64,000 nucleotides of DNA from Lachancea dasiensis (lineage: Eukaryota; Ascomycota; Saccharomycetes; Saccharomycetales; Saccharomycetaceae): contig LT598454.1 in assembly GCA_900074725.1 (NCBI GenBank), positions 1,183,866 through 1,247,865 on the forward strand. Reading direction: 5' to 3'. A program made the position numbers and the translations under genes. The notes under the pieces were generated by a model. It was not told where the DNA came from. It did not search any database and saw only the letters and a program-made list of their open reading frames with translations. Numbering within the stretch: position 1 is the stretch's first letter; each line of letters opens with the position of its first letter. This document shows positions 49,458-60,328 of this stretch, piece after piece.

Positions 49458-50239
49458 TCAAGTTTTGCAGATATGAATGGAAAACCCACTCAAACTCGGT
49501 TCTAGATCATCACGCAATGTCAGTGCAGGGACATTATAGTCACCATAATTTTGTTTACGGTAGAGAATAGGATCCATAACTCTATTTGGCGAAGGTGCTC
49601 TTTCAAGCTTTCAGCAACCTTGTTAAATCTCTTTTCTCCCATCTTGCCAGTCCGGTATATAACAAATGGGGGTAACACGGTGAAACCAGGATAGCAAAGT
49701 ACGCCATGATTTATCGGAAAGAGTATGTCGTCGATGGGCCCGTTGATTCCACAATCCTCATAATGCTGTTCTCACCCGCCAGCTGTCACCATAATCATTG
49801 CGCGCTTTCCAGTGAAGCGGCCTTCGCCGTACCGGTCTCCTCACTTTTGGTCACTGTGCTCACCAACACCATAGACAAGCCCACAAGAGAAAACGCGAAC
49901 AATCCATCCTTTCAGAATTGCTAGCATGGAAAACCACCACAAGGGAAAGCTCAATATCACAGTATTAGCGCACATAAGCTTCTTGTGCTCCAACTTGACG
50001 TCGTCGGTCAATTTGTCTTGGGAATATGCTGTACTAGATGCGCTTGTAAAATTAAGTCTATCACCATCCCGCAACTGAGTGAAGTCCGCGCGTTCAATTG
50101 CCGCTTTCCAGTTTTGAGCGTAAATATCTGTTCCTTCAACCTCGTGACTCAGATGCTTCAGCTCTTTGGCCGCGATGTCCTTCAATAATGAGGTCAGCAA
50201 ACCGGGTTAAGAATGTGGATATATAATGAGAACCTTCAC
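49458..50239 (-). pseudogene. Decayed NAD(P)H:quinone oxidoreductase (NQO/MdaB flavodoxin-like family)
   Basis: Read on the minus strand, about 260 codons of a quinone-reductase-like protein are recognisable: VKVLIIYPHS, DIYAQNWKAAIERADFTQLRD, VILSFPLWWFSMLAILKGW, GLVYGVGEHSD, DRYGEGRFTGKRAMIMVTAGG, NYGDYNVPALTLRDDLEP. It is broken by a TAA at 50209-50207, a TGA at 49843-49841 and a TGA at 49774-49772. There is also a frameshift around 49565-49590, and no ATG at the expected start (GTG at 50239). Both TGAs fall where the family has Trp, so each is a single TGG to TGA change. The longest surviving frame (119 codons) is not a functional protein. Confidence 0.85.
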
Positions 50240-50915
50240 GACGGGTTGCTTTTGGTTTCTTATATTTCAGAGGATACACAATTTCATCAATTCGAGACGA
50301 TTTAATACCCAGCCTTGGGCCTTGGAGCTGCGCAATTATTGCTAAGCTGTCCCTAATTTTAACGTCGGGTTAGTGAGCTACTATGTTGGTTAGGATTTGT
50401 AAGCTGAGTTTTGATTATTACACGCAGAACCAATAGCATTTAACGAAGCTATTAAGAAGCGGCATTACTGTTTTCGGGGTTTCTACCGGTGTTACATTTA
50501 TAAGTGTTTATACTAAAAAACTTGTGAATGTATTCTCGCGCTACAGTCGGCGGAAGTATCTTGTAGTTCGTTTCCTAACGCAACGATCGTTTCTACTAGT
50601 CCCGTCAAAATATTATTTGCAATATAATTACATAACGTGATGTCTCTAAGAGCAGTAGAGACGATTTTTAAACGCACTTGACGGCTGTACGACAACGAGG
50701 ACTGCGCTAATGCTTGAAAATCAACGCAACTACTGAATAAACCCTATATGAATGATGGCCCACCCGATGATTAAACTGAGCATATAAGCAAGTGGGTAAA
50801 ATCTTCGAGTGCATTGTAATTCTAAAATCTTAGCGAACTCGAAGCTGAATTTCTGAAAACAGGGCTTCACAAAAGCTCCTTTATCTGAAGTGTTGACAGC
50901 CGATGAACCTACTCT
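50240..50915. other. Spacer
   Basis: The 676-bp gap between the pseudogene and the ARN transporter stop has no recognisable feature. Confidence 0.45.
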
Positions 50916-52772
50916 TTAATTTTTTCTTAGCGCCGAGAAGCGTTTAGCAAGCCAAATCGAAATGGGATCGTCATTTTCCTTAATATACTCACCTTCTTTC
51001 AATTTCTGTCCGTAATCATTAGTCAACAGAGGATCTCTCAAGAAGAAGGTTAATATAAACATAGGGGCGACGAATACAAGACCCACTAATACTTCATACT
51101 TTTGAACATAGCGATAGGCCTCCACAGTAGCCGTTCTGACTGGTGTACCCCATTCATATTCAGTAATGAAACTCAAAGGCGAGTCGTAGGCTGCTTCAGC
51201 TATATCAGCGTCACCTAAAGCCTTTAATAAACGAGGATACAAGATCTGAGTCCAAATAGCTCCAGAAACAGCAGCCCCAACGGCACCACCAATACCAAAT
51301 ACAGCTTGGTTCAATGCTGCTACTGTTGCCAAAAGTTCATGTGACGTGACCGTTTGGATGATGACACTAATTGGATAGTCATACAAACAGCTCGTAATTC
51401 CCCAAACGACCATGGCTCCAATCATACCTTTACCACTATTATCACCTCCTCTATAATGATAGAATAGTGCCATGGTCACGAAGTAGAGGGAGCAACCCAC
51501 GATAGTGTATGTTTTCATTCTCGATGATCTTGCGACGGCAATCCCAACCAAAGGCGAGCAGATAGCTGCGGAAAAACTGTACAAGCTTGATATTCTTGTT
51601 GCTGACAGATCTGTTTCATTTGAGGCCACAACTAGAATATTGTAGAGGTAACCTGCGGCCATCTCGTAAACGAAAGCAATCAAAAAATAAATGGAAAGAG
51701 GCGCCCAAATACCTCTGTCTTTTAAGAGCTTAAAAGGTGCCAACGGCTTCGCGGCTAATTTACTCTCCCAGTAGATGAAAACAGGAACCAACACGAAGCC
51801 TAAAACAAATGGAGCAATTACTTTAGCGCTGCGCCAACTTGTAGTGACGCCTCCAGCAATTGTCAGAGGCACAAGGATACATCCTGTGCAAACCGTTAAT
51901 AGTAAAACACCGATAACGTCTAATGCCCAAAACAATTGTACAATGAATTTTACAAATCCGTGGGACTGAAAGAATGTCTTTTCTTCTTGCAGCTTCTTCC
52001 ATTCGGGATTATTTCTCACCTTCCACCTCATGTGAAGCATGCAACCTATCAAGGGAACACAGCTAGCGGGAAAGATGAATGCCCACATAGCAATTCCCCA
52101 CGACCAGTGTTCTAGAGGATTTGCAACAGAAATGACGTTTCCGGATATCCACACCGTTATCAGAGCTGGCCATGCTGGTACAAAATTGTAAAACAGTCTC
52201 CATCTCAATGATGAGCAGTCTGACAAGATAATGGCAACCTGGAACAACACGCCAACAAGCCCTATATTGTAGAAGATTGACCCTGCGGCATATCTCTTGA
52301 CATCATAAGCCTGAGATTGAATGACTGTACCAACGACATATAGGACAATGGACACAACAAATAGGGACAGTCTGCCAAATATGTCTGATAAACTTGCAAA
52401 GAAAATCTGCCCTACGGCAGAAATCACTGAACTGACAACATCAACTGTCGAGACCAGAGCTTGTGTTTCGTAGTCATTCAATGCGTAGGACATATATATG
52501 TCTCTTATAATACTGTCGAGTGAATAAGCAAAGGAGCAGAAGAATGCCGAGAACACAAAGGCAGATTTCAACCACCAAGTATTGTACTCATTTGCCATTA
52601 GTTCAGCTTTACGGATGACAATGCTTTTAGTAGCAGCAAGTTTATCATGCGAGTAGCTTTGCATACCAAAATCATCACTAAATTGTCGCTCGAGCACCAC
52701 ATTTTTCTCATCAACTTTGGCAGAACTGTCATTAAGACCCGCAGAGAAAGTACCGAGATGACTGTCGCTCAT
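50916..52772 (-). CDS. Siderophore-iron transporter of the ARN/SIT family
   Basis: The protein has 618 residues with about 14 hydrophobic segments. The start of the membrane domain, WWLKSAFVFSAFFCSFAYSLDSIIRDIYMSYALNDYETQALVSTVDVVSSVISAVGQIFFASLSDIFGR, is diagnostic of Arn1/Sit1-type MFS H+ symporters. The C-terminal loop (DSPLSFITEYEWGTPVRTATVEAYRYVQKYEVLVG) matches the extracellular loop conserved in the family. It should import ferric siderophores made by other microbes. Aft1-like sites upstream support iron control. Which siderophore is used cannot be told. Confidence 0.92.
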   Translation of the reverse strand: MSDSHLGTFSAGLNDSSAKVDEKNVVLERQFSDDFGMQSYSHDKLAATKSIVIRKAELMANEYNTWWLKSAFVFSAFFCSFAYSLDSIIRDIYMSYALNDYETQALVSTVDVVSSVISAVGQIFFASLSDIFGRLSLFVVSIVLYVVGTVIQSQAYDVKRYAAGSIFYNIGLVGVLFQVAIILSDCSSLRWRLFYNFVPAWPALITVWISGNVISVANPLEHWSWGIAMWAFIFPASCVPLIGCMLHMRWKVRNNPEWKKLQEEKTFFQSHGFVKFIVQLFWALDVIGVLLLTVCTGCILVPLTIAGGVTTSWRSAKVIAPFVLGFVLVPVFIYWESKLAAKPLAPFKLLKDRGIWAPLSIYFLIAFVYEMAAGYLYNILVVASNETDLSATRISSLYSFSAAICSPLVGIAVARSSRMKTYTIVGCSLYFVTMALFYHYRGGDNSGKGMIGAMVVWGITSCLYDYPISVIIQTVTSHELLATVAALNQAVFGIGGAVGAAVSGAIWTQILYPRLLKALGDADIAEAAYDSPLSFITEYEWGTPVRTATVEAYRYVQKYEVLVGLVFVAPMFILTFFLRDPLLTNDYGQKLKEGEYIKENDDPISIWLAKRFSALRKN

Positions 52773-53676
52773 CCTTTAAATTTGATAAGTTTATGCTGCA
52801 GTTTTCTGGCGATTGAGGGGATTCAAAAAACAAAAACCGCTTGTTTTGTAAGAATGGACGGTGCGTTAGCGATATACTTATACTAGCCATTTTACTCGAT
52901 ATGTATTTACCTGTATTGCACCCAATAGAAGCTTTTACCAACTCACAAACCACCCAAGATCCCAAAGTATACATGCCGAGTTACGCCAAATTGGGGATGT
53001 TGTTGTTTGGTGACTGATCTTATCGGCAGCCCCATCAAAACATGGGTGCTGTTACTCAAAAAAATGGGTGCCGTTGTAAGCAGTGCATACCTAACACACT
53101 CCCCCCATACAAAAAATTAATGCTCGAGATGACTAGGAAATGAATTAACGCTCCCATGACTTCCAACGACTTAAAATTCGCAGTTAACAGGTACCAAAAA
53201 GGCGTTGTGAATTTTGTGAGTTCTCAAGTTTGATCACCCGTGGCAATATTAGAGTTTTTGAGTTGGCTAGCGGGCGCTTGAGCCGGTCCAAGGTCGTAAG
53301 AGCAGAATGACAGTAGCCTCCATTGTGGTCACGTGGCATCTACCAGGGCTTGTCTCTTCTTGTTTTTGTATAGGGCATGCCTGGGGAGCTAGCTGCTTTT
53401 GGTTTCAGTCGTCGAGTCAAACCATCTTGTCGTAACCATTCTCATGACTTTGCCAAGCGCCAAGATGTTTGAACAAATTTTGATTTTTACAGGTGTAAAA
53501 TAATTAAAGATCGTAGATGACGCAAGCAAGCATGCCGAGTAGTCCTGCAAGAGAAAAAAGAGGCTAACTCTCGCTTAAATCAGGTGGAGGCGCGGACTTG
53601 GTACAAATAGTGTGAATAAAGTACTGAAATACCTTGAGAGGCAAGCTATTCGTGCGCAGGGAAATAAACTTGGTGA
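52773..53676. promoter_or_regulatory. Divergent promoter of ARN transporter and YOR389W-like gene
   Basis: The 904-bp region carries three GCACCCA cores (52917-52924, 53043-53049, 53065-53071) that match the iron-regulon Aft1/2 consensus. No ORF of note. Confidence 0.55.
52917..52924 (+). promoter_or_regulatory. TGCACCCA Aft1-like site
   Basis: It is a full match to the Aft1 core TGCACCC, 145 bp upstream of the ARN start. Two further GCACCCA cores occur on the minus strand at 53043-53049 and 53065-53071. Confidence 0.5.
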
Positions 53677-55569
53677 ATGCTCAAGTCAAAACTATTTCGT
53701 TCATTAGTTACAGCGGGCTGCTTGCTCCTAGTGCTGCTGTACTGTGTCGCGAAAGCCATAAACAGTGATGCGAACACTTGGATGTTCAATTCGCTGAAAA
53801 TTCAAAGCACAGACGCTAATACTCCATACGCTACCCCTATACGGTGGGACAACTACAGAGAAAGCATCCGGGAGCTTGACTTTGATAATAGCACAGCATT
53901 GTTCAATTCGATTCGTGCTGCACTGAGGCAGGCTGCGTCAGATATCCATCCCGTTGGGGTCAGCTACTTTCCAGCAGTAATACCTGAAGGAACATTAATG
54001 TATCATGCGGGCTCTGAGGTGCCAACTTCATTTGAATGGTTAGCGATGGATCACGAGTTCAGCTATAGCTTCGGCTTGAGAACTCCGTCTTACGGTAGAA
54101 AATCCCTAAGGAGACATGGACCACCCCCACCAAATCCTCTTATGGACATGGCATTGGGGCCCAATAGTAATCTAACGAATTTTCCCGGAGAGCCAGATCG
54201 AAAACAATCAATGATGCTGACATTTCGGGCAACTAGGGATTTGAATAGACTACTATACCTGGATGGTGCTTCAGCGGCCAAAACGGACGGCACGGGCGAA
54301 ATGGATACCCAGGAACTGCTATCGGACGTCATTAAGGTCAAGCTAAATTTAACTGACGATGGCGACGACACAAGAATGAAGGAGAGGTTATTTGCCTCAA
54401 GGATTTGCAAGTGGGGAAAGCCTTTTGGTCTATCGGGCATAGTAAGAGTAGAGGTTGGATTTGAAATAATATTATGCGATTTTTCTTCAGATGACGTTGA
54501 GCTAGTTTCTAAACTGGATATGGTTTTTCCTAGCGATTACCTTGACCTACCACCTCCGACAGTACTTACCCAGGAGAATGGATGGCCAATAGATCAAAAT
54601 GACAACTTGATAGAAGACGATCTGACGGCTGAACAAAGAGATATACTCGCTCGCGAAGACTCGTGGGAGGACACACTCTCCAGATTCGATGCTACCAAAG
54701 GGTTTAACTGGCTACTTGCAGGTGCAATCCATGACAAAGGTGATAAAAGAATAAGTTTAGACTATAGACACACAGTGACTGGAATCAATAGGACCTATAT
54801 CCATCCTGACGCAAATAACAGAAGACTTCTGAATAGCGGAATGACGTGGGCAAAGCAACTGAAAATCGTCGAAGATTTGGAGCAAGCGCTGTGTACAGGA
54901 TTTGATGCATCCGCAAGTACTGATTGGCAGCAAGTATTCGATGAAACTGTTGATAAGTTTGCTCCGATGTTGAAAGTCATGAGCAACATTTTAAATCGCA
55001 ACGCTTCCATCGAAAGCAGAGCAATCAACGCGACATCTATTACACTTAACTTCGTCTTGAGATTTATGAGTATCGATGAAGGTAAGGAGCAATTTGGCGC
55101 AGGAAAGCAATTCGCAGTTTATCAGTACACAAGGCCTCTCAAACAATTGCAAACTGACTCAGATTATTTGATTTGGTCAGCCGCAGTCAATATCGTCACT
55201 AGAATAGTTGATGCTATTTATGATGTCAACGACCTTCTGACACCATTGGTGCGTTTTTCTCTGCAACACCAGCAAAATTCAAATGCATCTCTACATGCAA
55301 CGGAAAGTGTTGATGCTGCTCGAACTATTTTAGACAAATTAATCAAACTTCTCGGATGGATCGAGTTTGATTACAGTTGTAACACCGTATGCGGCTGGAA
55401 TGAGGTATGTTATACGCCGTCTTGGGGTCCCTCTCCTATGGGAATGGAGGTTCCTAGCTCGAATAGGCCAAAAAAAGGAACACATTTTGATGAAGCACGC
55501 CAACGACTGGTGATTGACAAAGATCTTCAGTGTGTAAGTGTAGAGGACATCTTATACAGATCTCGATAG
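53677..55569 (+). CDS. Secretory or type II membrane protein of unknown function (YOR389W/YPL277C-like)
   Basis: The protein has 630 residues. The N-terminus has basic residues and a hydrophobic stretch (SLVTAGCLLLVLLYCVAKA), either a signal peptide or an anchor. Several N-glycosylation sequons (NST, NLT, NRT, NAS, NAT) suggest a lumenal or extracellular body. Distinct blocks are PEGTLMYHAGSEVPTSFEWLAMDHEFSYSF and the Cys-containing C-terminus FDYSCNTVCGWNEVCYTPSWGPSPMG. I think it belongs with yeast YOR389W/YPL277C (about 624 residues, unknown function), from memory of the family only. The reaction is unknown. Confidence 0.65.
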   Translation: MLKSKLFRSLVTAGCLLLVLLYCVAKAINSDANTWMFNSLKIQSTDANTPYATPIRWDNYRESIRELDFDNSTALFNSIRAALRQAASDIHPVGVSYFPAVIPEGTLMYHAGSEVPTSFEWLAMDHEFSYSFGLRTPSYGRKSLRRHGPPPPNPLMDMALGPNSNLTNFPGEPDRKQSMMLTFRATRDLNRLLYLDGASAAKTDGTGEMDTQELLSDVIKVKLNLTDDGDDTRMKERLFASRICKWGKPFGLSGIVRVEVGFEIILCDFSSDDVELVSKLDMVFPSDYLDLPPPTVLTQENGWPIDQNDNLIEDDLTAEQRDILAREDSWEDTLSRFDATKGFNWLLAGAIHDKGDKRISLDYRHTVTGINRTYIHPDANNRRLLNSGMTWAKQLKIVEDLEQALCTGFDASASTDWQQVFDETVDKFAPMLKVMSNILNRNASIESRAINATSITLNFVLRFMSIDEGKEQFGAGKQFAVYQYTRPLKQLQTDSDYLIWSAAVNIVTRIVDAIYDVNDLLTPLVRFSLQHQQNSNASLHATESVDAARTILDKLIKLLGWIEFDYSCNTVCGWNEVCYTPSWGPSPMGMEVPSSNRPKKGTHFDEARQRLVIDKDLQCVSVEDILYRSR

Positions 55570-56357
55570 TTTGAATCATGTAACAATATCTGAAGGAGAG
55601 GGATAGTGATAGTGCGGCAGAAGGAGCGCGACCTTTATTGGGGGACTTAAGTGGCTATAGATCTTTTTAATAACCAGGAGGGGTACTTCATAATTTTTTG
55701 GCTAGAAAGAAGGTTCCTATTAGAAAGAATACTAAAGTATTGCATTTACGACTTCACGAAGCTGTTTAGTCCTAAAACTATAAAAGACGACGACACCTTT
55801 TTTTTTTAAGGTATTTGCAAGTCCAGTGAGGTTTATATAGCTGAGAGAATTGAAATTGATAATTTTGATCGGAAGGCTTCCTTCCTTCTTTGCTCGGAAC
55901 ACTTTCAAGTCCATGTTCCCAACCCATAATCTACTTTGTTATATCATTCGTTTATTGAAGACTATTCAATATAGATAAATCTGCGTTGTATAGAATGTTA
56001 CCAAGTTTTCGTTACTCACTGGTGTTCGCCGGTCAATAATTCATACCAAATCTTCCATTGGGCTATTCGCAACTCATATGAATCCTTGAAGGCAAAATAG
56101 CTAACTTGGGAAAGGCAATGAAAAACCTGGTTAGGCTGAATAGAAGACAATCATCAATCCGACTATCGTTGAGTTCGATTGGGCGATTAACTTCTTTTTT
56201 TTCTTGACCTTGAATACCCCCAATAGAGTTTAACGAATTAATGGCCATGCATATAATGATATGGATCACGATACTTAAGTGATTTCATATGTGAGTACTT
56301 TATAATGCTTGGCAAAGTCGCAGTTACTCCGTGAGTTGACCTTTCCGAAAATGCGCA
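55570..56357. other. Spacer
   Basis: Short frames under 70 codons only; no recognisable feature. Confidence 0.45.
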
Positions 56358-57439
56358 TCAAGAGACGGCTTTACACCAATTTGCCAAAGGGGCCAGTTCC
56401 GGGAAGTTTGACTTTTTGCAAGATAAAATAGTTGTAACAGTGGTCCCGAAAATTTGACGGCAATCATGTTCATCAAAGAAAAAGCCCGCCTTGAAAAAAG
56501 GGCTAATTACACAACTCTGTACATTATTATTCATTGCTTTTGCGATGGTGTCCCAAGTTGCGGAGCCCTCACCTGGCTTCTGGTTTGCTACTATTTCCAA
56601 AAATTGCAACGTAACATGAATATCGAGCAGATTAGTGCGACTTGGAATGGCTGAACCTATAATGACCCCTACCATGAGAAAGGCATAAATGTAAAGAGTC
56701 CAGAATGAGACAGAGTATAGACACAAAGCAACAACAAAATACAGAGCGTAACTCCAGTGCCCCACTTTTTTCATTATGTTCGCCATTCTCCAAGTAAGCT
56801 TGGACCGGTAAACATCCTTAGGTAGTATTTCTGTCCGGGCTGCATCGTACGAAGTCTTACTTTCCACGTTGCAGCTCCACTGTTCTTTTATAGAGTCTTC
56901 ATAGACTAATATGGAGTTTTTCACATTTTTCGCCACCACATCACTGAGATCATCCCTTTTGAATGGTAAATATATGAGAGATCTGAAGCATTCATCGCAG
57001 TCAGCACCGTCCCACAAACACACAGCGGAATGCCAGCTCTCATCCTTCGCAAACGTAGAATTCAGTTCCAAGGCAATCGAGTCCCACATGTGCAGATCAG
57101 TTCCTGGTCTTTGAGCACTGATGGGTTTGGCCACCTCTTCGTATGCCTTCAGAAACGCTTGCCTTCTTTTCCGCAGTGCCAGAATGGCCACCACAGCGAA
57201 TACAACATCGAGAAGTAGAAACCAGAGAGTTAGAGAAAGAAAATGGATCCTGGATTTCCGCTCCATGGGGAAATGTAATTGGTGGAAATAGCCCAAATGG
57301 CGTGGGCTACAAGCAGAGACACATATGTAGGTGTGAATTTGCTCCAGTCATGCATAAGCCAGGTTAAAGTATTTCTAAAAATCCTCTAGGGAACAAGATT
57401 CTTCTCCTCCGCCGGAAGAATTAGGCTTTCCCTTTCCAT
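56358..57439 (-). pseudogene. Broken DUP-family (DUP240/COS-type) membrane protein gene
   Basis: The intact part, from an ATG at 57266, encodes 302 residues. It carries one or two DUP-type units: a membrane segment, then MWDSIALELNSTF...CLWDGADCDECFRSLI, and again TWDTIAKAMNN...FFFDEHDCRQIFG. Homology continues upstream in another frame from an ATG at 57439 (MERESLILPAEEKNLVP, then RIFRNTLTWLMHDWSKFTPTYVSLLVAHAIWAI, the expected first membrane helix). A TAG codon (57388-57386) and a one-base frameshift near 57250-57290 separate the two. DUP proteins are fungal subtelomeric or dispersed families linked to membrane trafficking. A sequencing error could explain one lesion, hardly both. Confidence 0.75.
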
Positions 57440-57648
57440 TGCTTGATGTGTGCTTCAAGGATATTGAGCCGAAAATTGGTTCTCCTTAGTAGCCTACATA
57501 ATCTTATATGCTAAGCGATGTCAATCACAGTTGACGTCATTCATCAAGGTGCACCGGAGTTTGGGTGACTCCGGAGAAGAATGCTTGATAAAAACATTTA
57601 CCAGATTTCTACATGTAGGATCGGCACTCACTGGCCTACAAATATCTA

Positions 57649-58302
57649 TCATTTAGTTGGAGGAAGTGAAATGGTAGTCTCTACAAACGTTGAAGTGTCA
57701 ACTTTGCCCTTCAACACTGGGTGCTGCAACACCTTGGAGAGCCATTCACTGAGCTTGGAAAAGCCACCAAACTTATCCTTTCCAAGCGCAAATCCATACA
57801 GAGTTGCGCATATAGTGGCAGTGAACAAATCGGCAATAGTGATTTGGTCATTCACGAGAAACTCGTGTTCCGTCAAGCGCTTCTCCAGGTACCCGAAGCA
57901 TGCAAGGCACTGGGAGAGCTTTTCATCATAATGCTCTTGCGCCGCATTGGATCTAGCTGCTGTAACTATTGCAATTGTGCTTTGGGTAATTTCATGGTTT
58001 GTATAAGACAAAAATCTGAGCACTTGAGAACGTTCCTCGAGCGTGGTTCCGTAAAATGTCTTCTCTAACTCTGCATCACCCTTCAAGTTGACCAGGTAGT
58101 ACAGAACTGCGATAACTTCGGTCAATTGAAAGCCATCGCGGCCCTGATAGGCGGGATTCTTTCCCAAGGGAAATAAACTTTTAAACTCCTCAGCTTTGTC
58201 ACTAGGGTTGACGAGCTCGATGTCCAGTTCGAGCCACTCAACTAGAGCACGGGGCAGCATCCCCCTTGCATTCTTAATAGCGTATAGTGTTCCAGCGGTC
58301 AT
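57649..58302 (-). CDS. Glutathione-S-transferase-like protein (eEF1B-gamma N-domain type, YGR201C-like)
   Basis: I start at the ATG at 58302 (MTAGTLYAIKNARGMLPRALVEWLELDIEL), giving 217 residues, because this aligns with YGR201C/Tef3-Tef4 GST-like N-termini. The frame is open 38 codons further to 58416 but that part has no family support. The thioredoxin-fold half contains FPLGKNPAYQGRDGFQLTEVIAVLYYL. The helical C-terminal half includes LEKRLTEHEFLVNDQITIADLFTATIC. Function of YGR201C-type proteins is not established. Confidence 0.82.
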   Translation of the reverse strand: MTAGTLYAIKNARGMLPRALVEWLELDIELVNPSDKAEEFKSLFPLGKNPAYQGRDGFQLTEVIAVLYYLVNLKGDAELEKTFYGTTLEERSQVLRFLSYTNHEITQSTIAIVTAARSNAAQEHYDEKLSQCLACFGYLEKRLTEHEFLVNDQITIADLFTATICATLYGFALGKDKFGGFSKLSEWLSKVLQHPVLKGKVDTSTFVETTISLPPTK

Positions 58303-59062
58303 TTTCGTGATGAGGTGTGTGGAAAAGGAGGAAGGTTCAGGTTGAAAAAGTCCAAGGAGGTGCATTTTATACTCGAAGTGTCCGTTGAGCATGGCATTGG
58401 CTTGGATAAAGTTCATTACTAAGGACGGTAGATAATCGTACGTGTTAAATGTGTTTTGCCTGTGTACATCGTGGTCTTAGTAATTGTTTAATTCATTTCG
58501 CGTCACTACAAGCGATTACGGAAAGAACGTTAAACATTGAATAGTTTGTGTTACGAGTGGCAACTAGCAGCTTTCGAGGCGTACGGCAAACCTTGGCATG
58601 GGATTGTAGAAATATGGATTGATTTCAAAATTATGCTTATTAATATTTTTACGGTGCTGATAGCTAGCAAATTATTATGGAAGAATGATGATCAGCGCGG
58701 CTCCAGAAGTTCGAGCAATGAAAATTTCGAGAGCTGAATTATGTGAAAGGATGGAATGTAAATGCATACATAGTGCTGTCAGTGTTTTCATTGATTGTCA
58801 TAGCATGCAAAATGGGGGCTTGTACAAAGGAATGGAGTACTTACTGAACGAAAATTTCACGGCTGGGAATACAAACGCAGCACAGGCTCCCTGAGTTTAG
58901 TGATATCAATATCCCATCAAAGCCGCCAGCTTCTTGGTTGTCTTTACAATTGATTTTCTAGATCACTGGAGGATCTCCCGCTTTTTTCCAGAATAGGGCT
59001 CTCTATCAACATATACTTATAGTTTTAGATAGGAGTCCCTTCTAGGATACACATATATGTCA
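58303..59062. other. Spacer
   Basis: No recognisable gene or repeat in this region of about 760 bp; frames are 66-69 codons. Confidence 0.45.
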
Positions 59063-60328
59063 TTACAGTTCCTTGGTGAATGCAAATCCTTCTCTTAGAT
59101 CGTCTTCGGCAAAAGCGCAGTTGCTCATATCTTTCTTCACCACCTCCCCTTCTGGGGAGATGTCAAAGTCAAAGATATCCATAGGCAGCCCGATGGTAGT
59201 ACAACTGTTCGGAACATCGACAATGCCCGCTATATGACCCTCAATTGGTGCGGTGGACAACAGTAGATAAATCTGGTAATCGTTGTAACCATATCTACGC
59301 AGGTACTCGATCACACGAAGACATGTCTGACGGTAGGCCACGGTAGTATCTAGGCAAAGCTGATTACCCTCTTCATCAACACTGAAGCCTTCGAATGTCA
59401 AGTAACGGTCGGGTCCAAAACGTGGAGCGACTGGTGACGGCAAGTACATTGGAGATTTCATCGCGAGTTTCCTCATGCCGTTCTTTATTACGGAGACGCT
59501 AAACGTAATGCAGCCGGCCATTTCGATGGCACCACAGAAGCTAATTTCACCATCCCCTTGAGAAAAGTGAAGATCACCAAGTGAGAGCATACCACCTGGC
59601 AAATAGGTGGGCAGATAAACCGTCGAGCCCCGGGTGAGGGCTTTAATGTCACAGTTACCCCCATTTTCTGGACGGCCCGGAATGGTACGCGCACCGTAGC
59701 TAGCTACTGCTTTTTGCTGTTCCTCAGTGGCGTTGATTCCAGCGTAGGCGCCGTGTTCGTTCGGCAAATTGGCCATGACGAAATCGGCGTGAGGGTGGGC
59801 CTGAACGAGAGTCGTTTCACGAGAGTTCCATTCTGCTAGCACTTCATGACTTGGCAGAACGCCTATAATGCCCGGGTGGCAGATACCTGGGAACTTCACA
59901 CCGGGAATGTGACGAGAAGTGGCATAAATACCTTCAAAGTCAAATACGGCCTTTGCTGCCTTTGGGTAATGTTTGTCAAGAAATCCACCACCATTTTCCT
60001 TGGCGAAGACACCACAATAACCCCAAGGCTGACGTTCGAGAGGTTGGACATCCTGGATACTAACTTTCAGCACGTCGCCCGGCTCGCAGTCTTCCACAAA
60101 AAATGGTCCAGACAAATAGTGTATTCTGCTCAAATCGCAGTACTTGATATCATCAGCAGAGTCATTGTTGCCGACTTGACCGCCTGTCCAGTCGAAACAT
60201 TCGGCCTTGTACGATTTGTTCTGTTTAATACTGGCATTAGCCGGTACGTCTGGATGCCAACGGTTGTGTACGCCAGCCTGTTCGTAAGCGGGCTTGTCTA
60301 AATCGATTTTAACAATGTACTCGGACAT
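59063..60328 (-). CDS. Formamidase (acetamidase/formamidase FmdA family)
   Basis: The protein has 421 residues. Conserved blocks include VHNRWHPDVPANASI, GPFFVEDCEPGDVLKVSIQDVQP, GVKFPGICHPGIIGVLPSHE, and LPTYLPGGMLSLGDLHFSQGDGEISFCGAIEMAG. The enzyme hydrolyses formamide to ammonia and formate, serving nitrogen scavenging. The gene is divergent from DUR3 with shared GATA elements, and a TATATAAA lies on its strand at 60412-60419. S. cerevisiae S288c has no counterpart I can recall, so this is an accessory nitrogen gene. Confidence 0.92.
   Translation of the reverse strand: MSEYIVKIDLDKPAYEQAGVHNRWHPDVPANASIKQNKSYKAECFDWTGGQVGNNDSADDIKYCDLSRIHYLSGPFFVEDCEPGDVLKVSIQDVQPLERQPWGYCGVFAKENGGGFLDKHYPKAAKAVFDFEGIYATSRHIPGVKFPGICHPGIIGVLPSHEVLAEWNSRETTLVQAHPHADFVMANLPNEHGAYAGINATEEQQKAVASYGARTIPGRPENGGNCDIKALTRGSTVYLPTYLPGGMLSLGDLHFSQGDGEISFCGAIEMAGCITFSVSVIKNGMRKLAMKSPMYLPSPVAPRFGPDRYLTFEGFSVDEEGNQLCLDTTVAYRQTCLRVIEYLRRYGYNDYQIYLLLSTAPIEGHIAGIVDVPNSCTTIGLPMDIFDFDISPEGEVVKKDMSNCAFAEDDLREGFAFTKEL

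Noticed and set aside
49772-49843. Possible reassignment of TGA to tryptophan, since two TGAs sit at conserved Trp positions
   Set aside because: The same frame also has a TAA, a frameshift and no ATG, and other genes here use TGA as stop and TGG for Trp. Ordinary decay is simpler.
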